Part shown: positions 40,923 through 49,521 of the stretch, piece after piece | Layout of the letters: the number at the start of each line of letters is the position of its first letter | Numbering within the stretch: position 1 is the first letter of the stretch | NCBI RefSeq assembly: GCF_014297575.1 | Contig: NZ_CP060412.1 | Span: forward strand, 4,898,001 to 4,962,000 | Reading direction: 5' to 3' | DNA: 64,000 nucleotides | DNA from: Dyella telluris | Lineage (GTDB): Bacteria > Pseudomonadota > Gammaproteobacteria > Xanthomonadales > Rhodanobacteraceae | Translations under genes and position numbers: made by a program | Notes under the pieces: generated by a model | Told to the model about the DNA's origin: nothing | Databases searched by the model: none | Seen by the model: the letters and a program-made list of their open reading frames with translations, nothing else

Positions 40923-41860
40923 ATACGCACGACCACGACAACGACGCACTGCCGGGCGACGACGAGCTGAAGTCGCTCTATCGCAGCCTGCCGCGCAAGG
41001 AGCCCTCGCCCGAACTCGATCGTGCGGTGAAGCTCGCCGCCACGGACGCCGTGCGCGCCACGCGCCGACGCGTTTCCCGCTGGCCCGTCGCCGTGGCCAG
41101 CGCCGCCATGGTCGTAGTGGCCGCAGGGCTGGGCTGGCGCATGCTGCAGCAACCTTCGAGCGTGCCGCAGATGACCACGGCCAGCAGCGTGCCCGCGTAT
41201 GCGCCGGCACCAACAGCAGCCGTTCTGCCCGCGCCGGCAGCGCCCGTGGCGCCAGCCTCGCAGCCTCTGGCTAGCACCAACGAACCCGCCGCGCCGCTGG
41301 CAGGCAGGCCGGCCCAGCACGTGACACCTACCCTGCAGGCCCGGCAGGACAACATCCGCTCCGCCATGAAGGCCAGGGTGATGGCGCCTGCGCCTCCTCC
41401 ACCTCCGCCGCCTGTCGAAGCGTCGGCACCGGCGCTGCCTGCACCTGAGGAAAACATCGTCGCGGCACCACCTCCGGCACCAGCCCCTTCGGCACCACCG
41501 GCACCGCCAGTGTTGCTTGAAGCCGCCCCTGCGCCCATGGCAACGTCGTCTTACGCGAGCACCGCCGATTCGATCGCCGCTGCACCCGTGGCGGGCATGC
41601 CCGCGCGAACGACCGTGCAAGCGACCACCCTGAGGGCCATGGCGCCTGCCGCCCGCATGCAGCCGGCGCCCATGCCCTCACTGGACGCCACAGCGGCGAA
41701 TCCGACGGATACGCCCGCACAGGAGTTCGCCAAGATTCGTCAGCTCTTTGCCTGGCATCGCCATGACGAGGCCGTGCAACGCCTGACAATCTTCCAGAAG
41801 GCTCATCCGGACATCCCCTTGCCCGACGACCTGCGAGCACAGCTGCCCGATCATGAGTGA
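40919..41860 (+). CDS. Putative anti-sigma partner, Pro/Ala-rich membrane protein
   Basis: A 313-residue protein with a short cytoplasmic N-terminus (about 1-55, ELKSLYRSLPRKEPSPELD), one membrane helix (about 57-73) and a long periplasmic Pro/Ala-rich region including a run of seven prolines. The C-terminal 45 residues (AQEFAKIRQLFAWHRHDEAV and so on) are helical. Its place directly after an ECF sigma gene and its topology suggest an anti-sigma factor, but the HxxxCxxC zinc motif of that class is absent. Its last 8 bp overlap yigZ. Confidence 0.72.
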   Translation: MNTHDHDNDALPGDDELKSLYRSLPRKEPSPELDRAVKLAATDAVRATRRRVSRWPVAVASAAMVVVAAGLGWRMLQQPSSVPQMTTASSVPAYAPAPTAAVLPAPAAPVAPASQPLASTNEPAAPLAGRPAQHVTPTLQARQDNIRSAMKARVMAPAPPPPPPPVEASAPALPAPEENIVAAPPPAPAPSAPPAPPVLLEAAPAPMATSSYASTADSIAAAPVAGMPARTTVQATTLRAMAPAARMQPAPMPSLDATAANPTDTPAQEFAKIRQLFAWHRHDEAVQRLTIFQKAHPDIPLPDDLRAQLPDHE

Positions 41861-42449
41861 CACGCTGCACACCCTCGCCGGCGCCTGCCAGCACAGCGAG
41901 GACATCAAGAAAAGCCGCTTCCTCGCCCAGGCCGCTCCCGTGCAGACGCCCGAACAGGCGCTGGCCTTCGTGCGCGAGGTCGGCGACCCGGCGGCCACGC
42001 ACAACTGCTGGGCTTATCGCATCGGGCAGGACTACCGCTTCAATGACGACGGCGAACCCGGCGGCACCGCAGGGCGTCCGATCCTGCAGGCCATCGAGGG
42101 CCAGGGCATCGACCGGGCCGTGGTCGTGGTGACACGCTGGTACGGCGGCATCAAGCTCGGCGCCGGCGGACTGGTACGCGCCTATGGCGGCACGGCCGCC
42201 GAGTGCCTGCGCCGTGCCGAGCGGACGCCCATCGTGGCCATGGCCCATCTGGGCATGCGCTGCGACTTCGCCGAATTGGCCCTGTTGAAAGCGCGGCTCC
42301 GCGAACTGGATGCTGACATCGTGCGCGAAGACTTCGGCGCCGACGGCGTGGAACTGGAGGTCCAGCTGCCCGCCAGCCGTACCGCCGAGGCCCAGGCACG
42401 CGTCATCGACATCAGCCGTGGGCGGCATGCCGCGCGGCGACTGGATTGA
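41853..42449 (+). CDS. yigZ: YigZ/IMPACT family protein
   Basis: A 198-residue cytoplasmic protein of the UPF0029/IMPACT family. The N-terminal domain carries KKSRFLAQAAPV, ATHNCWAYRIG, FNDDGEPGGTAGRPIL and TRWYGGIKLGAGGLVRAYGG, which are strongly conserved; the C-terminal DUF1949 half follows. Eukaryotic IMPACT inhibits GCN2, but bacterial YigZ has no settled function and is thought to bind RNA or nucleotide. The start overlaps the upstream gene by 8 bp. Confidence 0.94.
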   Translation: MSDTLHTLAGACQHSEDIKKSRFLAQAAPVQTPEQALAFVREVGDPAATHNCWAYRIGQDYRFNDDGEPGGTAGRPILQAIEGQGIDRAVVVVTRWYGGIKLGAGGLVRAYGGTAAECLRRAERTPIVAMAHLGMRCDFAELALLKARLRELDADIVREDFGADGVELEVQLPASRTAEAQARVIDISRGRHAARRLD

Positions 42450-42544
42450 ATCGCCGGCAATCCGCCCCACGTTGAGTGGGTTGTTCCATCGCGGCGTGCA
42501 TGCTGCCCCGTGACGGCCCGGCCCTCCCTTGACCGCGAGACTTC

Positions 42545-44317
42545 ATGAGCGACACCACCGGCACGCCCCCTCGCACGTCCCGCCGCATCGGCGCCCTCAG
42601 CCGGTTGTGGCCGTTCATCAAGCCGCATCGCAAACTCGCGGTCGGCTGGCTGGTGTTCCTGGCCATTTCCTCCAGCGCCACGCTGGCGCTGCCGCCAGCG
42701 ATGCGACACATCATCGACCAGGGTTTCCTGCGCTCGAACAGCGCGGCGATCAATGCCACCTTCATGGGGCTGTTCACGGTGGCGCTGGTGTTGGCCTTCG
42801 CCACGGCTGCCCGCTATTACTGCATCGCGCTGCTGGGCGAACGTGCGCTGGCGTCGCTGCGCTCGAAGCTCTATGCGCATGTGATCCGGCTGGATGTCGG
42901 CTTCTTCGAGCGCAACCGGGTGGGCGAACTCATCTCCCGTCTCGGCACCGACACCGAAGTGATCCAGGCCCTGCTGGGCTCGGGCATCTCCGTGGCCCTG
43001 CGCAGCGCCGTCATGCTGCTGGGCGCCACCACCATGATGGTGTGGACCAGCCCGCGACTGGCCGGGCTGACGGCCCTGGTGATTCCCGCAGTGATGCTGC
43101 CGATCCTGCTGTTCGGTCGTCGCGTGCAGAAGCTGTCGCGCGCCAGCCAGGATAGGATCGCCGACACCGCCGCCATCGCCAACGAAACACTCAACGCCGC
43201 GCCGGCCGTGAAGGCCTATGCGCGCGAGGACATCGAAAGCACCCGCTACGCCCACGCCATCACGCGCGCGCTCGCCACCGCGCGGCAACGCATCGGCATG
43301 CGCTCGATACTCACCGCCACGGTGATCGTGCTGTTCTTCGGCGCCATCACGCTGGTGCTGTGGGCGGGCGCGCATGACGTGCTGGCCGGCACGCTCAACG
43401 CGGGCGTACTCACTCAGTTCGTGCTGTACGCGATCTTCGCCGCCGGCTCACTGGCCGGCCTGTCGGAAGTCTGGGGCGACGTCCTGCGCGCCGCCGGTGC
43501 CATGGAACGCATCAGCGAGCTGTTCGGCGAACGCGCCGAGATCACCAGCCCGGAACACCCCACCCCGTTGCCGCGACCGGTGCAGGGCGAACTGCGCTTC
43601 GACAACGTCGGCTTCCACTATCCCTCGCGCCCGGACACGCCCGCGCTGTATGACTTCGACCTGACCATCCGCCCCGGCGAAACCGTGGCGCTGGTCGGCC
43701 CCTCCGGCGCCGGCAAGAGCACGGTACTCACGCTGCTGCTGCGCTTCTACGATCCGCAGTCCGGCCGCATCACGCTCGATGGCGTGGACCTGCGTGCGCT
43801 CACCCTGCCCGACCTGCGCGGCGCGATTGCGCTGGTGCCGCAGGAAACGGTGATCTTCGGCGGCACGGCCGCGGACAATATCCGCTTCGGCCGCGAGGAT
43901 GCCGGAGACGATGAAGTGCGCGAGGCGGCACGCGCTGCCGAAGCGAATGACTTCATCAGCGCCATGAGCAAGGGCTACGACGAGGAACTGGGCGAGCGCG
44001 GCGTGCGCCTTTCCGGCGGCCAGCGCCAACGCATCTCGATTGCCCGCGCCATCCTGCGCGATGCACCGCTGCTGCTGCTCGACGAGGCCACCTCGGCGCT
44101 CGATGCACAATCGGAGGCGGCCATCCAGCAGGCACTGGAACGACTGGAAAAGGGACGCACCACCCTGGTCATCGCCCATCGCCTGGCCACCGTGCAACGT
44201 GCGGACCGCATCGTGGTGATGGACGGCGGCCGCATCGTTGCCCAGGGCACGCACCAGAGCCTGCTGGCCGAAGGCGGCCTCTATGCGGAGCTGGCGAGGC
44301 TGCAGTTCACCGCCTGA
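42545..44317 (+). CDS. ABC exporter with fused membrane and ATPase domains
   Basis: A 590-residue half-transporter of the MsbA/LmrA type that works as a homodimer in the inner membrane. Six helices occupy about 20-310. The ATPase half has Walker A GPSGAGKST, signature LSGGQRQR, Walker B LLLLDEATSALD and the H-loop VIAHRL. There is no lpxK next to it, so it is probably not MsbA itself; a lipid, peptide or drug substrate is possible. The ribosome-binding site before the ATG at 42545 is weak. Confidence 0.9.
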   Translation: MSDTTGTPPRTSRRIGALSRLWPFIKPHRKLAVGWLVFLAISSSATLALPPAMRHIIDQGFLRSNSAAINATFMGLFTVALVLAFATAARYYCIALLGERALASLRSKLYAHVIRLDVGFFERNRVGELISRLGTDTEVIQALLGSGISVALRSAVMLLGATTMMVWTSPRLAGLTALVIPAVMLPILLFGRRVQKLSRASQDRIADTAAIANETLNAAPAVKAYAREDIESTRYAHAITRALATARQRIGMRSILTATVIVLFFGAITLVLWAGAHDVLAGTLNAGVLTQFVLYAIFAAGSLAGLSEVWGDVLRAAGAMERISELFGERAEITSPEHPTPLPRPVQGELRFDNVGFHYPSRPDTPALYDFDLTIRPGETVALVGPSGAGKSTVLTLLLRFYDPQSGRITLDGVDLRALTLPDLRGAIALVPQETVIFGGTAADNIRFGREDAGDDEVREAARAAEANDFISAMSKGYDEELGERGVRLSGGQRQRISIARAILRDAPLLLLDEATSALDAQSEAAIQQALERLEKGRTTLVIAHRLATVQRADRIVVMDGGRIVAQGTHQSLLAEGGLYAELARLQFTA

Positions 44318-44353
44318 GCAGCGCAGCCCCGCATGGCCTGCGCCGCTGGCGGC

Positions 44354-45088
44354 TCAGGCCATCGATGACAGCGCCTGGGCCAGCGCACGCACCTCGTGCT
44401 CATCGCTGCGGATTTCGCCGCCGGCCATGTCGCCCAGCAAAGGGTTCGTCCATGCCATGTGGGAGGCAAGACTGACCTTGGCCGACGCATGGAATTCGGT
44501 CGCCTGCGTTGCTACTGCCAGCGCCGCCAGGTTGGTCGAATGGACGCCGGCACCGGGCATCACCACGATGCGACCTGCCGCCTGGACAACCAGGCGACGG
44601 ATCATTTCCGCGCCGGACACGGCCGACGCTGCGCCACCCGAGGTCAGCACGCGCTCGGCACCCAGCGCCACCACATCGTCCAGCGCCTGCGGCAGATCCC
44701 GCGCCATGTCGAACGCACGATGGAAGGTGACGCCCATGCCGCCCGCCGTGGACAACAAGGGACGGCAGCGCGCCACGTCGACCCGCCCTTCTGCATCGAG
44801 CACGCCGAACACCACGCCGTCGCAGCCCAGTGAAAGGCAGGTTTCGATGTCCCGCTGCATGGTTTCCAGCTCGTCGTCGCCATAGAGGAAGTCGCCGGCG
44901 CGCGGACGGATCAGCACGTAGAGCGGAATGCTCAGCCGCTCGCGGACCTGCGCGATCTGTGCCGCGGAGGGCGTGAGCCCGCCCAGCTCAAGGCCGGTGC
45001 ACAGCTCGATGCGATCGGCCCCGCCCGCCTGGGCGGCGAGCGCGGAGGCCAGCGAATTGGACGCGACCTCCAGCAGGCGACGGGACAT
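44354..45088 (-). CDS. cutC: CutC-family protein
   Basis: A 244-residue TIM-barrel protein named for a reported role in copper tolerance in E. coli, though later work has questioned that. Family features are LEVASNSLASALAAQAGGADRIELC (quoted as ASALAAQAGGADRIELC), LYVLIRPRAGDFLY, VTFHRAFDMARD, RVLTSGGAASA and VMPGAGV. The start at 45088 overlaps the stop of the upstream asparaginase-type gene as TGATG, so the two are translationally coupled. No copper ATPase or chaperone is nearby. Confidence 0.93.
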   Translation of the reverse strand: MSRRLLEVASNSLASALAAQAGGADRIELCTGLELGGLTPSAAQIAQVRERLSIPLYVLIRPRAGDFLYGDDELETMQRDIETCLSLGCDGVVFGVLDAEGRVDVARCRPLLSTAGGMGVTFHRAFDMARDLPQALDDVVALGAERVLTSGGAASAVSGAEMIRRLVVQAAGRIVVMPGAGVHSTNLAALAVATQATEFHASAKVSLASHMAWTNPLLGDMAGGEIRSDEHEVRALAQALSSMA

Positions 45089-46119
45089 CAGTAGACGCTC
45101 CGGGACGGCAGCAGGCCATCCTGCTTCTTCGCATCGCACACGGCGTACGAAAAGCCCGGCTGGATGGCGAAAGCACCCACCTCACCCGCGCGATTCATGG
45201 CGAGAAAGCCCACCTGCAGATCCTTGGACGCCGCAGGACGACGCTTGACGATGCGCATCACCGCTTCCTGGCAGGCCTCCTGCGGCGAACGCCCCTGGCG
45301 CATCAGCTCCACCACCAGGAAGCTGCCGACGTTTCGGATCACTTCCTCGCCCACGCCCGTGGAGGTGGCGCCACCGACATCGCCATCCACGTACAGGCCT
45401 GCGCCGATGATCGGACTGTCGCCCACGCGACCGCGCAACTTCCAGGCCATGCCGCTGGTGGTGCACGCGCCGGCAAGACGTCCATTGGCATCGATGGCGA
45501 GCATGCCGATGGTGTCGTGATTGTCCTTGCCACCCGGCATGCCGGTCTTGCCGTAATCCTTTACTTCGCTGTTCGCCGTGGGCTGGTAGTGCGCGGTTTT
45601 CAGCCACTCCTTCCAGGCCGCTTCGGATTCGGGCGTGAGCAGCTCTTCCTTCTTGAAGCCCTGCTCCAGCGCGAACTGCAGCGCGCCATCACCGACCAGC
45701 AGCACGTGCGGCGTGCGCTCCATCACCCGGCGTGCCACCTGGATCGGGTGCGCGATGTGCTCCAGCGCGGCCACCGCGCCGCAGCTGCCGTCCGCATCCA
45801 TGATGCTGGCATCCAGCGACACATGGCCGTCGCGATCGGGATAGCCCGCGCGGCCCACGCTGTGATTCTTCAGATCCGCTTCGGGGATCATCACGCCCGC
45901 TTCCACCGCGTCCAGCGAGCGACCGCCCTTGGAAAGCACGCCCCAGGCCGCCTGGTTGGCGGCCACGCCAAAGTCCCAGGTGGATATCACGCGCGGCATC
46001 ACACCACTCTTGCCTGCGCCCGTGCCCGCGGGACCGGCCAGTGCATGCGCGCCACCGGCCAGCGTCACCGCCGACGCACCCAGCAGGGACGCTTTCAGAA
46101 ATTCTCTACGATCAGCCAT
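45088..46119 (-). CDS. Tat-exported N4-glycosylasparaginase-type Ntn hydrolase
   Basis: A 343-residue enzyme of the asparaginase-2/glycosylasparaginase family that matures by self-cleavage. The nucleophile is Thr203 in HDTIGMLAID, just after the expected cleavage point, followed by GACTTSGMAWKLRGRVGDSP and GAGLYVDGDVGGATSTGVGE, which form the substrate site. The N-terminus RREFLKASLLGASA is a twin-arginine-like signal ending near ALA. It probably releases aspartate from GlcNAc-Asn or related amides in the periplasm. It overlaps cutC by one base. Confidence 0.9.
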   Translation of the reverse strand: MADRREFLKASLLGASAVTLAGGAHALAGPAGTGAGKSGVMPRVISTWDFGVAANQAAWGVLSKGGRSLDAVEAGVMIPEADLKNHSVGRAGYPDRDGHVSLDASIMDADGSCGAVAALEHIAHPIQVARRVMERTPHVLLVGDGALQFALEQGFKKEELLTPESEAAWKEWLKTAHYQPTANSEVKDYGKTGMPGGKDNHDTIGMLAIDANGRLAGACTTSGMAWKLRGRVGDSPIIGAGLYVDGDVGGATSTGVGEEVIRNVGSFLVVELMRQGRSPQEACQEAVMRIVKRRPAASKDLQVGFLAMNRAGEVGAFAIQPGFSYAVCDAKKQDGLLPSRSVY

Positions 46120-46138
46120 CGTGCCTCTCCCAACCCCG

Positions 46139-46176
46139 AAAAAAAAGAAGCCCCGCGCTTTGCGGCGCGGGGCTTC
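46139..46176 (-). terminator. Intrinsic terminator of the cold-shock gene
   Basis: A 12-bp stem, GAAGCCCCGCGC with its complement and a 6-nt loop, is followed on the minus strand by TTCTTTTTTTT. It ends the cold-shock transcript just before the asparaginase-type start. Confidence 0.9.
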
Positions 46177-46218
46177 CTCATTACATCGATGACCGGCGCA
46201 TGCGCCGGTTCGCCGAAA

Positions 46219-46425
46219 TCAACCAGCGATCTCGACGCCCGAAGCCTGGGCGCCCTTCGGACCCGTGGTGACTTCGAACTTCACGCGCTGACCTTCCTGA
46301 AGGCTGCGAAAGCCCTTGGCGTTGATCGCCGAAAAGTGGACGAACACGTCCTCCCCACCGTCCTCGGGCGCGATGAAGCCGAAACCCTTGGCATCGTTGA
46401 ACCACTTGACCGTACCGAAACGCAT
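46219..46425 (-). CDS. CspA-family cold-shock protein
   Basis: A 68-residue single-stranded nucleic-acid-binding protein. Both RNA-binding motifs are intact: RNP1 in KGFGFI and RNP2 in VFVHFS. The start is the ATG at 46425, which begins the invariant GTVKWFN; the 12 extra residues of the longer frame are not part of the family. GAGG lies 9 bp upstream. It is a single gene with its own strong terminator. The leader is under 160 bp to the next gene, and no cold-box sequence is recognised. Confidence 0.94.
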   Translation of the reverse strand: MRFGTVKWFNDAKGFGFIAPEDGGEDVFVHFSAINAKGFRSLQEGQRVKFEVTTGPKGAQASGVEIAG

Positions 46426-46585
46426 TGCGTGAACCTCTGAATCATGGACTGGATGCACCACGGATAGCGCTGAACCACCTTGACCCCTTGGTCCGCCGCC
46501 CCTGGCACAACGGAAGTATCAACATGTTTTATGGCAAAGCGCAATACGAAGGATGTCCCGGTCCCTCCAAAACCCTACCGACTGC

Positions 46586-47329
46586 TCAACCTTTGAGCAA
46601 AACGCCGAGGATGCGGGGCACTTCGGCGGTGGCCGCGGCAAGATGGGCGAAGATCTCCTCGATGCTGATTTCTGCCTCGTCGCCGCAGCCGGCCGCGAAG
46701 TTCGCCACCAGCGCAAGGCAGGCGTAATCAAGATCCAGTTCCCGGGCAAGCACGGCCTCGGGCATGCCGGTCATGCCGACCAGGTCGCAACCATCGCGCT
46801 TCATCCGTGCGATCTCCGCGCGGGTCTCCAGGCGCGGCCCCTGGGTGGCGCCATAGCAACCGCCATCGATCACGGCGATGCCTGCCCTGTCGGCGGCATC
46901 GATCAGCTCGCGACGAAGCGACTCGGTGTAAGGCTCGCTGAAATCGATGTGGCGCACTTCGGCACCCTCGACATCGCAGAAGCTCGTGTAGCGACCATGC
47001 GTGTAATCGATCACCTGATCGGGGATCACGATGACCCGCGGCCCCATGTCCGAGCGGATGCCGCCCACGGCATTGACGCCCACCACCTTGCGCGCACCCA
47101 GCGAGTGCAGCGCCCACAGGTTGGCGCGGTAGTTCACGCGGTGCGGCGGCACGGTATGGCTTTCGCCATGACGGGCCAGGAAGGCCACCGTGCGACCGGC
47201 GAAGTCACCCGTCACCACGTCGCCCGACGCCTCGCCGAACGGCGTGTCGATGCGATGGCGCGATGTGTTCTCCAGGCCCGGGAAGTTGTACAAGCCGCTG
47301 CCGCCGATGACAGCCAGATCGATAGCCAC
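46586..47329 (-). CDS. S-methyl-5'-thioinosine phosphorylase
   Basis: Cleaves methylthioinosine with phosphate to hypoxanthine and methylthioribose-1-phosphate. The 247-residue protein has the phosphorylase features IGGSGLYNFPGLE, HGESHTVPPHRVNYRANLWAL (quoted as HTVPPHRVNYRANLWAL), TQGPRLETRAEI and MTGMPEA. At the base-binding site, where human MTAP has the Asp pair of ATDYD that reads a 6-amino group, this protein has Asn210 in VANFAAG, as in 6-oxopurine-specific enzymes. This favours inosine-type over adenosine-type substrate. It is close to hpt and nagZ, as in Pseudomonas, where the adjacent PA3004 has this activity. Confidence 0.88.
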   Translation of the reverse strand: MAIDLAVIGGSGLYNFPGLENTSRHRIDTPFGEASGDVVTGDFAGRTVAFLARHGESHTVPPHRVNYRANLWALHSLGARKVVGVNAVGGIRSDMGPRVIVIPDQVIDYTHGRYTSFCDVEGAEVRHIDFSEPYTESLRRELIDAADRAGIAVIDGGCYGATQGPRLETRAEIARMKRDGCDLVGMTGMPEAVLARELDLDYACLALVANFAAGCGDEAEISIEEIFAHLAAATAEVPRILGVLLKG

Positions 47330-47349
47330 GTTGTGTTCCTTTCTGTAGT

Positions 47350-47910
47350 TCAGATTGCCTGGGACGCAGCCGCCAGCCGCTCAGCGAAGCCCTGCAGGTG
47401 GCGACCCAGCGCCTCCCGCGTCCGCTCGTCGACCAACCGCCCGTCGATGATCTTGGTATGCGCCTGGAACACCAGTACATCGCCCTGCGGCTCGGTGCGC
47501 GCACCGGCCCGGCGCAGCACCAGGCGCAGCGCGTCTTGCGCTCGCACGGTGCCGGTGGGGCCGGGGCTGGCGCCGACGATGCAGATCGTCTTGCCCTTCA
47601 GTGCCGCCACTTCGCGCGAGGTGCCCGCGCGCGAGGCCCAGTCGATGGCATTCTTCAATACGCCGGTGATGCCGCCGTTGTATTCGGGGCAGGCAAACAA
47701 CAGGCCGTCCGCCTGTTCGATGGCCGCCTTCAGTTGCTCGACCGGCGCGGGATCACCTTGCTCTTCCACGTCCTGGTTGAACAACGGCAGGTCGTGCAGG
47801 CGATGGATGGTGATGTTCATCCCGGCCGGCGCCAGCTCCTGCGCCGCGTGCAGCAGCGCCGTATTGAACGAGGCCTGCCGCAGGCTGCCGGAAATACCCA
47901 AGATGTTCAT
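47350..47910 (-). CDS. NADPH-dependent FMN reductase-type flavoprotein
   Basis: A 186-residue flavodoxin-like quinone or FMN reductase. Features are the FMN-binding GISGSLRQASFNTALL at the N-terminus, LFACPEYNGGITGVLKNAIDW in the middle (quoted as EYNGGITGVLKNAIDW), and IVGASPGPTGTVRAQ. The start at 47910 begins the conserved strand and has AGGGGC upstream. It lies 20 bp before the methylthioinosine phosphorylase and 43 bp after hpt, probably within the same transcript. The physiological electron acceptor is unknown. Confidence 0.9.
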   Translation of the reverse strand: MNILGISGSLRQASFNTALLHAAQELAPAGMNITIHRLHDLPLFNQDVEEQGDPAPVEQLKAAIEQADGLLFACPEYNGGITGVLKNAIDWASRAGTSREVAALKGKTICIVGASPGPTGTVRAQDALRLVLRRAGARTEPQGDVLVFQAHTKIIDGRLVDERTREALGRHLQGFAERLAAASQAI

Positions 47911-47953
47911 GTACTGCCCCTTGGCGTGCCCGCGTGACCGGGCCACGCACGTT

Positions 47954-48502
47954 TCACTTCAGTGCGTAGATGCCCGGCAGGTTGCGACCCTGCTCGTGGT
48001 AGTCCATGCCGAACCCGAACACGTAGCGATCCGGCAGTTCCACGCCGTTGAAGTCGGCGGTGATGCCCTCCACCAGTCGATCGTGCTGCTTGGTGCACAG
48101 GCTGGCCACCAGCACGCGGCGCGCGCCGCGGCGCATGCACTCATCGCGCACGGCCTTCAGGGTGTGGCCTTCGTCCAGGATGTCGTCCACCAGCAGCACG
48201 GTGCGGCCGGCGAGATCCGCCACCGGTTCACGCAACCAGTGCAGCTCGCTGCCCGAGGTGGCGCCGCGGTAACGCGTGGCGTGGACGTAATCGAATTCCA
48301 CGTCGGTGCGGATGGCCAGCGCCAGGTGGCCCGCAAAGATCAGCGCGCCGTTCATCACGGTGAGGAACACGGCGCGCTCGCCATCCAGTGCCGCGTCGAT
48401 GGCGCGCCCCATGTCGGCGATCACCGATTCCAGCGACGCGCGGTCGAACAACAGGTCGGCCTCGGCGAGTGCAGCGGCGAGCGAGGGAGAAGACGAGGTC
48501 AT
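47954..48502 (-). CDS. hpt: Hypoxanthine (guanine) phosphoribosyltransferase
   Basis: Converts hypoxanthine or guanine with PRPP to IMP or GMP. The 182-residue protein has the PRPP motif TVLLVDDILDEGHTLKAV and FLTVMNGALIFAGHLAL, with VFGFGMDYHEQGRNLPGIYAL at the C-terminus (quoted as FGFGMDYHEQGRNLPGIYAL). Its start overlaps the nagZ stop as ATGA. It can recycle hypoxanthine made by the methylthioinosine phosphorylase two genes downstream, which gives the operon a purine-salvage theme. Confidence 0.94.
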   Translation of the reverse strand: MTSSSPSLAAALAEADLLFDRASLESVIADMGRAIDAALDGERAVFLTVMNGALIFAGHLALAIRTDVEFDYVHATRYRGATSGSELHWLREPVADLAGRTVLLVDDILDEGHTLKAVRDECMRRGARRVLVASLCTKQHDRLVEGITADFNGVELPDRYVFGFGMDYHEQGRNLPGIYALK

Positions 48503-49521
48503 GCCGATGGTTTTCCTTCCACGGCGTGCAACGCCGCGATGCGCGCGATGAAACGCTCGCGCTGTGGGTTGTCGTTGAGGCTGTCCCAGGTGGACGCCAC
48601 GGCGCCGCGCAGTGCGGCGATGCGTTCAGGGGACGTGGCAGCCCGGTCCTGCACGGCGGCAATCGCCTCGTCCACCACGTCGGGGAAGCAGGCGAGCACG
48701 AGATCGCAGCCGGCATCGAGGTGTGCGTGCACGCGACCGGTCACGCCACCGGCAGCACCCGCGGCAGCCATGCTGATGTCGTCGCTGATCACCGCGCCGC
48801 CAAAGCCCAGCTCGCTGCGCAGGATGTCCTTGATCCAGCGCGACGAGAAACCTGCCGGCTGAGGATCAACCTCCGGATAGATCACATGCGCCACCATCAT
48901 GGCTTCCGCATGCGCGGCCATGCCTTCGACGAAGGGCACCAGGTCTTCGCGGCGGATCACGTCCAGCGGACGCGGATCGATGGCCGTGGCCTTGTGGGTG
49001 TCCGCCGCCACGGAGCCATGACCCGGAAAATGCTTGAGCACGGCAGCCATGCCGCCCAGGTGCATGCCGCGTACGTAGGCCTGCGACAGCTCGGCAGCCA
49101 CCGCGGGATCGGCATGGAATGCGCGCAGGCCAATGGCGGCGTTGCCACGGGCAAGATCCACCACCGGGGCGAAACTGAAATCCACGCCGCTGGCGCGCAG
49201 CTCGCTGGACATGATCCAGGCATGCTCCTCCGCAAGGCGGATGGCATCTTCCGGATCGCGGTCGTAAACGGAACCGATGGCCGACAGTGGCGGCAGGCGG
49301 GTAAAGCCGTCACGGAAACGCTGGACAGGCCCGCCCTCCTGGTCCACGGCGATGAGCATGTCATCGCCACCGACCTCACGGATGTCGTCCACCAGCTTCA
49401 TCAACTGCCCGGGCGAGCTGTAGTTGCGCGCGAACAGCACCACGCCAGACACGCCGGGCGCCTGGAGCCAGGGATGCTCCGACGCTGCCAGGGCGGTGCC
49501 AGCCAGGCCGATCATCAACAT
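48499..49521 (-). CDS. nagZ: Beta-N-acetylhexosaminidase NagZ
   Basis: Cytoplasmic family GH3 enzyme that removes GlcNAc from anhydro-muropeptides during cell-wall recycling; in AmpC-producing bacteria its products influence AmpR. The 340 residues show VDQEGGPVQRF, the catalytic His in KHFPGHGSVAADTH, MVAHVIYPEVD and the nucleophile Asp in VISDDISMAA. The start overlaps the CYTH gene's stop as TAATG and the stop overlaps hpt, so the three genes are tightly coupled. Confidence 0.95.
   Translation of the reverse strand: MLMIGLAGTALAASEHPWLQAPGVSGVVLFARNYSSPGQLMKLVDDIREVGGDDMLIAVDQEGGPVQRFRDGFTRLPPLSAIGSVYDRDPEDAIRLAEEHAWIMSSELRASGVDFSFAPVVDLARGNAAIGLRAFHADPAVAAELSQAYVRGMHLGGMAAVLKHFPGHGSVAADTHKATAIDPRPLDVIRREDLVPFVEGMAAHAEAMMVAHVIYPEVDPQPAGFSSRWIKDILRSELGFGGAVISDDISMAAAGAAGGVTGRVHAHLDAGCDLVLACFPDVVDEAIAAVQDRAATSPERIAALRGAVASTWDSLNDNPQRERFIARIAALHAVEGKPSA

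Noticed and set aside
41395..41420. Proline-codon run that looks like a short tandem repeat
   Set aside because: It is within the anti-sigma-like gene and uses mixed proline codons, so it looks selected as protein sequence, not a slippage-prone repeat.
42545..44317. Annotation of the ABC exporter as MsbA
   Set aside because: No lpxK or lipid A gene is adjacent and several other exporters share the same layout.
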